From positions 1-35,287 of the forward strand of contig CACWLG010000027.1 in the NCBI GenBank assembly GCA_902761635.1: 35,287 nt of DNA. The letters run 5' to 3'. The DNA is from Oscillospiraceae bacterium. GTDB taxonomy: Bacteria > Bacillota > Clostridia > Oscillospirales > Oscillospiraceae. The notes beneath the pieces were generated by a model. That model saw only the letters and a list, made by a program, of their open reading frames with translations. It made no database searches and was not told the origin of the DNA. A program made the translations under genes and the position numbers. This document shows positions 31,110 to 35,287 of the stretch, piece after piece; positions within the stretch are counted from its first letter, which is position 1, and each line of letters begins with the position of its first letter.

Positions 31110-31589
31110 TTACCCGAAAAGAATACCGGCAGGCAGCTTGACCTGGAAGCCGACAACGAACATAAGATACAGCCCCGCCGTCACCAGGACGGAGATAATG
31201 GCCGCATTGAGGGGCTTGACGGTGCTGTTGCCCTTGAGGTCATAGATGAAGGCGAAGATGGCAAAGGGCGCGGTGATGACAAAGCCAAAGATCGCCATAC
31301 CGATGGCAGTGGCTACCAGCATCAGATAGCTCTTGGTAACCTTCAGAACACCGCCTTTGGGGAAATAAGGCTTATCGGGCTTGGGGTCGCGCTTCCAGTC
31401 CCGGAGGCCCTTGATCAGAAGCATCAGGGAGCTGACTCCTACGACCACGAGGGCAACATAGGGCAGAAGACGCGGGCCCGGCTCCAGGAGCTTTTTGGGG
31501 ACCTTTGTCTGGGTCTGGATAAGAATAAACCAGATGAGCGACCACGACAGGCCCACAATGCCGGTGATCGCGTCACGTTTCAGTTTCAA
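31110..31589 (-). CDS. tctB: TctB-family small permease
   Basis: A 159-aa protein with four predicted membrane spans (about residues 10-27, 44-62, 90-108, 118-155), the standard layout of TctB subunits, which pair with TctA. The start is a TTG at 31587-31589: an AAAGGAG site lies 8 bases upstream and no in-frame ATG or GTG is available before the first span. A cytoplasmic basic loop (K-G-L-R-D-W-K-R-D-P-K-P-D-K-P) sits between spans 2 and 3. TctB sequences are poorly conserved, and the assignment relies on topology and position between tctA (15 bases) and tctC. A rare start codon may keep its level below that of the binding protein. Confidence 0.85.
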   Translation of the reverse strand: MKLKRDAITGIVGLSWSLIWFILIQTQTKVPKKLLEPGPRLLPYVALVVVGVSSLMLLIKGLRDWKRDPKPDKPYFPKGGVLKVTKSYLMLVATAIGMAIFGFVITAPFAIFAFIYDLKGNSTVKPLNAAIISVLVTAGLYLMFVVGFQVKLPAGILFG

Positions 31590-31630
31590 AGCAAAGTCTC
31601 CTTTCCAATATAGATTGCCTGTTTTTCAAA

Positions 31631-31658
31631 ACCCCCAAGGGGAATTGCCCTTGGGGGT
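31631..31658 (-). terminator. Attenuating hairpin between tctC and tctB
   Basis: Perfect 11-bp arms (31631-31641 and 31648-31658) around a 6-base loop, followed on the minus strand by TTTTGAAAAAC. It lies right after the tctC stop. Such partial terminators commonly let the binding protein be made in excess over the membrane subunits. Confidence 0.75.
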
Positions 31659-31679
31659 CGGGTTTTTAGATCAGGAGAC

Positions 31680-32678
31680 TCAGCCCTGCTCGTAGAGATC
31701 GATGGCCTTGGCGATTTCCACGGTCTGTTCGTACTCAGCCTGGCGGATGGCCTGGGACTCCTCGAGGTTGTGCCAGCCGGGGATGTTGCCGATCTTGGCA
31801 ATATCTTCCTTGGTGGCCTCATAGACGGCTTCCATGGCGGCGTTCATCTTGGCAACCATGTCGGGGTCCATACCGGCAGGCCCGAGCAGGTAGTGGCCGA
31901 CACCGAAGTAGCAGTCCTTGAAGCCCTGCTCCTGGATGGTCTTGTAGTTGTCGGGCAGCTCTTCGGGGTAACCCGCAATGGTCACGCCGTCGGAGGCGAC
32001 GGTGCCGATGACCTTGAGCTTGCCTGCGGTCTCATATTCAACGCCGTGGCCGACACCGACAACACCGATGTCAATAAAGCCGCCGGCAAGGTTGGTGAGA
32101 CGGTCAGACTCGCTGCTCATTTCAACAGGGTTGAGCTCGATGCCGAGGGTGCTGGTGAGCTGGCCAAAGAGGAAGGTGTTGGCGCCAGCGGCGGGCATGC
32201 CGACGTTGAGCTCGCCGGGATGGGCCTTGGCGTATTCCACGAAGCCCGCGAAATCGTCATAAGGGGCGCTGGTGGGAACGGCGAGGGCGGAATAGCCGTT
32301 ATCCTGCATGGCGGCGATGAGGGTGAAGTCATTGATGGGGTCGATGTCGCTGTTGCCAGTGATGTACTGGATGTTCAGCGCGCCAGTAGCCAGGGTAATG
32401 GTGGTGCCGTCGGGCTTTGCGTTTTTCACGGTCTGATGGCCGATGGTGTTGGAGTCATAGTTGGTGACCGTGGTCTTGAGACCGTAGAGGTCGGTCAGGG
32501 CCTGAGCATAATAGCGGATCGCGAGGTCGGAGCCGCCGCCGGCTTTGCCGGGGACAACCAGGGTGATGGTTTCCTTCTCGGGGAAGCCGATGTCGTCCGC
32601 GAAGGCCGCGGGAGCCATAACGGCAGCCATCAGGCAGAGGACAGCGATGAGGCAGAGCACTTTGCGCATTGCTTTCAT
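31680..32678 (-). CDS. tctC: TctC/Bug-family extracytoplasmic binding protein
   Basis: A 332-aa secreted binding protein, first gene of cluster B, with an AAGGAG site before the ATG. Residues 1-27 form a signal peptide: basic start (M-R-K), long hydrophobic core and A-F-A before D-D as a type I cleavage site. The mature part begins F-P-E-K-E-T-I-T-L-V-V-P-G-K-A-G-G-G-S-D, the usual Bug-family opening (P-x-G-x-G-G-x-x-D) that binds the carboxylate. N-F-T-L-I-A-A and A-P-Y-D-D-F follow. No Cys stands at the cleavage site, so it is not an evident lipoprotein, unusual in a Gram-positive. Bug proteins bind carboxylates through two waters and beta-strand contacts. Ligand here presumably galactarate or a uronate. 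Confidence 0.93.
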   Translation of the reverse strand: MKAMRKVLCLIAVLCLMAAVMAPAAFADDIGFPEKETITLVVPGKAGGGSDLAIRYYAQALTDLYGLKTTVTNYDSNTIGHQTVKNAKPDGTTITLATGALNIQYITGNSDIDPINDFTLIAAMQDNGYSALAVPTSAPYDDFAGFVEYAKAHPGELNVGMPAAGANTFLFGQLTSTLGIELNPVEMSSESDRLTNLAGGFIDIGVVGVGHGVEYETAGKLKVIGTVASDGVTIAGYPEELPDNYKTIQEQGFKDCYFGVGHYLLGPAGMDPDMVAKMNAAMEAVYEATKEDIAKIGNIPGWHNLEESQAIRQAEYEQTVEIAKAIDLYEQG

Positions 32679-32752
32679 GTTTCATTCTCCTTTTGTTATT
32701 TTTGAGGGCGGCAGGTCTTGTTCTGTGCTGCCGTTCCTCGCTTTCTGGTTAA

Positions 32753-32782
32753 AGAATACCATGCGCCTCCGTAGTCTCACAA
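32753..32782 (-). promoter_or_regulatory. Likely promoter of cluster B operon
   Basis: On the minus strand TTGTGA (32777-32782), 18 bases, TATTCT (32753-32758), giving a leader of about 70 bases before tctC. Boxes are imperfect, consistent with activation by the divergent regulator. It is the best candidate in the intergenic region, not proven. Confidence 0.45.
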
Positions 32783-32785
32783 TTC

Positions 32786-32799
32786 CCAAAGCGTTATCC
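32786..32799. promoter_or_regulatory. cre-like site upstream of cluster B promoter
   Basis: CCAAAGCGTTATCC fits the CcpA catabolite-response consensus TGWAARCGYTWWCN at all but the first two positions. It sits immediately upstream of the putative -35 of the tctC promoter, a place where CcpA can modulate initiation. Confidence 0.35.
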
Positions 32800-32828
32800 T
32801 TTTCATATCAGTTTGGTTATACTTTCTC

Positions 32829-32858
32829 TTTACAGCAAGCCTACTTTTCTGGTATAAT
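32829..32858 (+). promoter_or_regulatory. Sigma-A promoter for the tandem LysR gene
   Basis: TTTACA (32829-32834), 18 bases, TATAAT (32853-32858), with a leader of about 20 bases to the ATG at 32885. Confidence 0.65.
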
Positions 32859-32884
32859 AATTGTGCATGAAGGGGGCTTATGTG

Positions 32885-34810
32885 ATGAACACGCGACAAC
32901 TGCACTATCTGCTCACGATCGCCGAACGCGGAAGCCTTTCCCAAGCCGCTCTGGCGCTGGGCATTTCTCAGCCTGCGCTCAGCAAGGTACTCACCGAATG
33001 GGATTCCCTGTGCGCTTCTCCGCTGTTCCTTCGCTATCACCGCCGTCAGATCCCGACCGCCCTGGGGCGCAAGGTTTTGGAATACGCCGAAAAAATCGTG
33101 GATGAACAAAACCGCATGATGCTTACCATGCGCAGCGTCACGGGGCGGGAAAAGCAGAACATCCGTGTCTGCACCGCGCCAAACCGGGGCGCCATCATCT
33201 ACAGCAAAATATACAATCGTTTCTCCCGCCGCTATCCGGACATTTCTCTGCGTCTGACGGAGCTCTATGCCCGAGAGCAGCCCCATGCCATTCGCCGCGG
33301 TCAGGTCGATCTGGCACTCGGCGCGGGTACGGATTCCGAGCTTGTCACCGACATCCCCATTGTACGCGAGGAGCTGCTGGTCTCCCTCCCCTCCTCCCAT
33401 CCGCTGGCGGGGCAAAAAAGCATACGCCTGCGCGACCTGCGGGACACGCCCTTTGTGCTACAGGGCAAGCGTCACAGCATCCGCGCCATCGCGGACGGGC
33501 TTTTTGCCGAAGCCGGGTTTGCGCCTGTGGTCTCCTTCGAGTCGGATGATGTGATTCTCCTCGATTCCATGATGCATCAGGCTGTCGGTGCGGGGCTTGT
33601 ATCGAAGGCGCACGTCTTCCCCTGCGACGAGCTTGTCTACCTGTCCCTTGACCCGCCCGTATACCAGCGGCTGCATCTGCGCTATCCTCTTGGCCACACG
33701 CTGACAGAGCCGGAGCGTTACCTCGCCGGACTTCTGATCCGTGAACGTCTGTCCGATCCGCGCTATGAGCCGATCCGTTCCCCGGAGGCCGACACGCTGT
33801 TTGCCATGGTGGAAGCCGCAGATGAAGCTTATATTGCCGGCTCCAATCAAACGCGCGCTTCCGGCGCCAGTCACCAGGATTCCGGCTTTATAAGCCTTGA
33901 CACAAAAATACTGGAATATCTGACCGCCATCGTCGAAGAACAGAGCCTCTCCCGAGCCGCTGACCGCTTCTACCTGGCGCAGCCCGCCCTTTCCCGGCAT
34001 TTGCGAAACATGGAAGAGACGGTCGGGCTCAGGCTGTTTCACCGTGAGCACAACCGTCTCTATCCTACCAACGCGGGCAAGGTATTTGTCAACAACGCGC
34101 GAAATATTCTCCGCATGGAGGCTGAGCTTGACCGCGTGATCAAGGACTACCGCCGCGACCACGGCGGGCGGCTTTTCGTCCACTGTGACTCGACGCTGCT
34201 TTCCCTGTTTGCCGAAGTGGTAACGCCGGCCTTTTCCTCCCTGTACCCGGACATCCAGCTGACGGTTGTGGAAAGCTGCAGCGGGACATCCAGAGAAGCC
34301 CTGCTCAGCAGCTCAACAGATTTTGCCCTGTTTATGACCTGTACGCCCAAACAGACGGAGCTGCACTGTGAGATTCTGGGATTAACAGAGCTTGTCTACT
34401 GTGCAGATCCCGCCCGGCCTCTTTCCGGGCTGCGTGGCGGCGATCCGCTGCCGTCTCCGCTCGAGCCTCGCTCCGTGATGCTGGCGTCGGCTGGCACCAC
34501 GCTGCGTGCCGAGCAGGACCGGCTTTATGAAGAGATTTTTGAATCTCCGCCCCACGTCGTCTGTCAGGCAGAGTTTGCACTTTTGCGCCGCCTGGCTGTA
34601 CTCGGCGGCGCAGATACGATTCTCCCGCTGCATATGCTCCCCGTTTCGGAACATGGCCATTGTTTCAGTCTACAGCCACCTCAACCGTACTATCTGGTGC
34701 TGGCATATTATCCGGGCAAAACAATGTCCCCAGTCGAAAGGCAGCTTTACACTCTGATTCAGCACACTTTCAAAGGATTCTTTTGGCAGCCTGATATCGC
34801 TCTCTCTTAA
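32885..34810 (+). CDS. Tandem LysR regulator: two complete LysR modules in one protein
   Basis: A 641-aa protein, twice the normal LysR length. The ATG at 32885 follows an AAGGGGG site at a somewhat long distance (about 12 bases). Module 1 (residues 1 to about 290) has a winged helix-turn-helix (R-G-S-L-S-Q-A-A-L-A-L-G-I-S-Q-P-A-L-S-K) and an effector domain starting near 92. Residues about 291-335 are a polar linker. Module 2 (about 336-641) starts again with L-D-T-K-I-L-E-Y-L, a second helix-turn-helix (EEQSLSRAADRFYLAQPALS-R-H) with L-R-L-F-H-R-E-H-N-R-L-Y-P-T-N-A-G, and its own effector domain from about 428. There is no stop or frameshift between them. It is divergent from tctC, so it likely controls cluster B. 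The modules differ in sequence, so each may sense a different ligand. Confidence 0.92.
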   Translation: MNTRQLHYLLTIAERGSLSQAALALGISQPALSKVLTEWDSLCASPLFLRYHRRQIPTALGRKVLEYAEKIVDEQNRMMLTMRSVTGREKQNIRVCTAPNRGAIIYSKIYNRFSRRYPDISLRLTELYAREQPHAIRRGQVDLALGAGTDSELVTDIPIVREELLVSLPSSHPLAGQKSIRLRDLRDTPFVLQGKRHSIRAIADGLFAEAGFAPVVSFESDDVILLDSMMHQAVGAGLVSKAHVFPCDELVYLSLDPPVYQRLHLRYPLGHTLTEPERYLAGLLIRERLSDPRYEPIRSPEADTLFAMVEAADEAYIAGSNQTRASGASHQDSGFISLDTKILEYLTAIVEEQSLSRAADRFYLAQPALSRHLRNMEETVGLRLFHREHNRLYPTNAGKVFVNNARNILRMEAELDRVIKDYRRDHGGRLFVHCDSTLLSLFAEVVTPAFSSLYPDIQLTVVESCSGTSREALLSSSTDFALFMTCTPKQTELHCEILGLTELVYCADPARPLSGLRGGDPLPSPLEPRSVMLASAGTTLRAEQDRLYEEIFESPPHVVCQAEFALLRRLAVLGGADTILPLHMLPVSEHGHCFSLQPPQPYYLVLAYYPGKTMSPVERQLYTLIQHTFKGFFWQPDIALS

Positions 34811-35146
34811 GGCAACGCCGGCCATTTCGCCGTACACTGTAGTTAGCAGTATAATTTGAAATATTTCTGTTGAAACATTTAATGGAATAATGTTATACTC
34901 AGTCAACCGGGACGATACTATATGAGTCAGGTTCCGTTCATTACTCGGAACATCCAGCGACACATTCAATCTCTCTTCAATTGGGTACTCAGACTACTAT
35001 TTGACTACTATTTTTCGTAAAACCTTGATTCCCGAAAAAACCAGCGCTCTTGCGGCTTTCCGGGAATCGGCGCAATAGTAGTCAAAATTAGGGTAAAACC
35101 TGCAAAGCCGCACTGAATCAGGCTTTTTACAAATGCGGCCTGATAA
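34811..35146. other. Intergenic stretch after the tandem LysR gene
   Basis: No supported gene. A 32-codon frame (34922-35020) lacks a ribosome site and a known family. A short dyad GTTCCG/CGGAAC lies near 34932-34953. The main structure is the long nested inverted repeat at 35000-35086. The region is AT-rich compared with the catabolic genes. Confidence 0.5.
35000..35086. repeat. Long nested inverted repeat
   Basis: Outer arms of 13 bp (35000-35012 and 35074-35086, TTTGACTACTATT and its inverse) and inner arms of 8 bp (35027-35034 and 35061-35068, GATTCCCG and its inverse) are both perfect. A direct copy of GACTACTAT also occurs at 34992-35000. It lies 60 bases before the tRNA fragment and may be a terminator or part of an attachment site. 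Confidence 0.6.
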
Positions 35147-35191
35147 CTCCGACTCTGGAGGTCGTGGGTTCGAATCCCGTCAGCCGTACCA
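35147..35191 (+). pseudogene. 3' half of a tRNA (probably Arg-CCG), integration scar or att site
   Basis: The 45 bases parse exactly as the 3' part of a class I tRNA. They give anticodon loop CTCCGAC (35147-35153, anticodon CCG), 3' anticodon stem TCTGG, variable AGGTC, T-stem GTGGG, loop TTCGAAT, T-stem CCCGT, acceptor CAGCCGT, discriminator A and encoded CCA (35189-35191). The 5' half is missing: the bases before the loop (GATAA) do not pair with TCTGG, and no ACGGCTG acceptor strand lies upstream. Tyrosine integrases often use this part of tRNA genes as attachment sites, leaving such a half copy at one end of the inserted element. Confidence 0.7.
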
Positions 35192-35287
35192 CGTCAGAAG
35201 AAGCCTGTTCCGTTCCGCTTCCCCGGTTTGCGTAAGCGCCGGGAAAGCTTCACATCCACAGTCTCCTTCTTCCTTTCCAAACCGGAG
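35192..35287. other. Window end, no gene seen
   Basis: Only an imperfect 9-bp stem-loop (35218-35226 with 35239-35247) is visible, without a T-run. No protein start with a ribosome site is seen before the edge. Confidence 0.4.

Noticed and set aside
35090-35191. Complete tRNA gene
   Set aside because: The D-arm, the 5' acceptor strand and the 5' anticodon stem are absent upstream, so only the 3' half is called.
1-35287. CRISPR array or insertion-sequence transposase
   Set aside because: No regularly spaced repeats of 25-40 bases and no transposase family pattern were seen on either strand.

Overview
The window looks like a chromosomal segment of a GC-rich Firmicute, most likely a gut clostridium of the Oscillospiraceae type. 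That placement is an inference. It rests on strong AGGAGG-type ribosome binding sites before nearly every gene, sigma-A style promoters, high GC in the catabolic genes, and families typical of that group (DUF6076, DUF6485, bile-acid/dienoyl-CoA-reductase-like flavoenzymes, tripartite tricarboxylate transporters).

Region 1 (1-3158) is a patchwork of small and broken genes. It holds the N-terminal end of an HxxxDG acyltransferase running off the left edge, a small XRE-type helix-turn-helix gene, the C-terminal remnant of a large serine recombinase abutting a short plus-strand phage-tail gene fragment, a small hypothetical gene, a DUF1349 gene, an acylphosphatase lacking its 5' half, and an AT-rich fragment of a leucine-rich-repeat protein.

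Region 2 (3159-15379) is catabolic cluster A. A LysR regulator (14408-15379, +) is divergent from a tightly spaced minus-strand series: UxaA/GarD-family dehydratase, SLC13-type anion permease, two-lobed alpha/beta hydrolase, malic enzyme, DUF6485 protein, GltD-like flavoprotein, OYE-type ene-reductase with Fe-S cluster and FAD/NAD domain, small membrane protein, RraA-family aldolase/decarboxylase, a 64-aa protein and a DUF3237 protein. It resembles a pathway that cleaves an ester, imports and dehydrates a hydroxy/sugar acid, reduces a C=C bond and funnels carbon to pyruvate. The substrate cannot be read from the sequence.

Region 3 (about 15380-19758) is a mobile-element-like insert between the two catabolic clusters: a tyrosine integrase, a RepA-like ATPase with an N-terminal frameshift, a cluster of TGACGAT repeats between and inside them, and a plus-strand DUF6076 gene. 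The ATPase and DUF6076 genes are driven by two perfect-consensus promoters that share a palindromic -35 region.

Region 4 (19759-34810) is catabolic cluster B, a pectin/galactarate operon on the minus strand. It reads tctC-tctB-tctA (import), an acetyl-esterase-like hydrolase, a GH28 polygalacturonase with SLH-like repeats, a GH105 unsaturated-uronyl hydrolase, a xylose-isomerase-like TIM barrel protein, tartronate semialdehyde reductase (garR), a DHDPS-family lyase, galactarate dehydratase (garD) and a MOFRL-type glycerate 2-kinase. Together garD, the lyase, garR and the kinase make a complete route from galactarate to pyruvate plus 2-phosphoglycerate, with the DHDPS-family protein where E. 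coli uses GarL. The divergent regulator is unusual: a 641-aa protein with two complete LysR modules in one chain.

Region 5 (34811-35287) has no convincing protein gene. It holds a long nested inverted repeat and an isolated 3' half of a tRNA (anticodon loop to CCA), a likely integration scar or att site.
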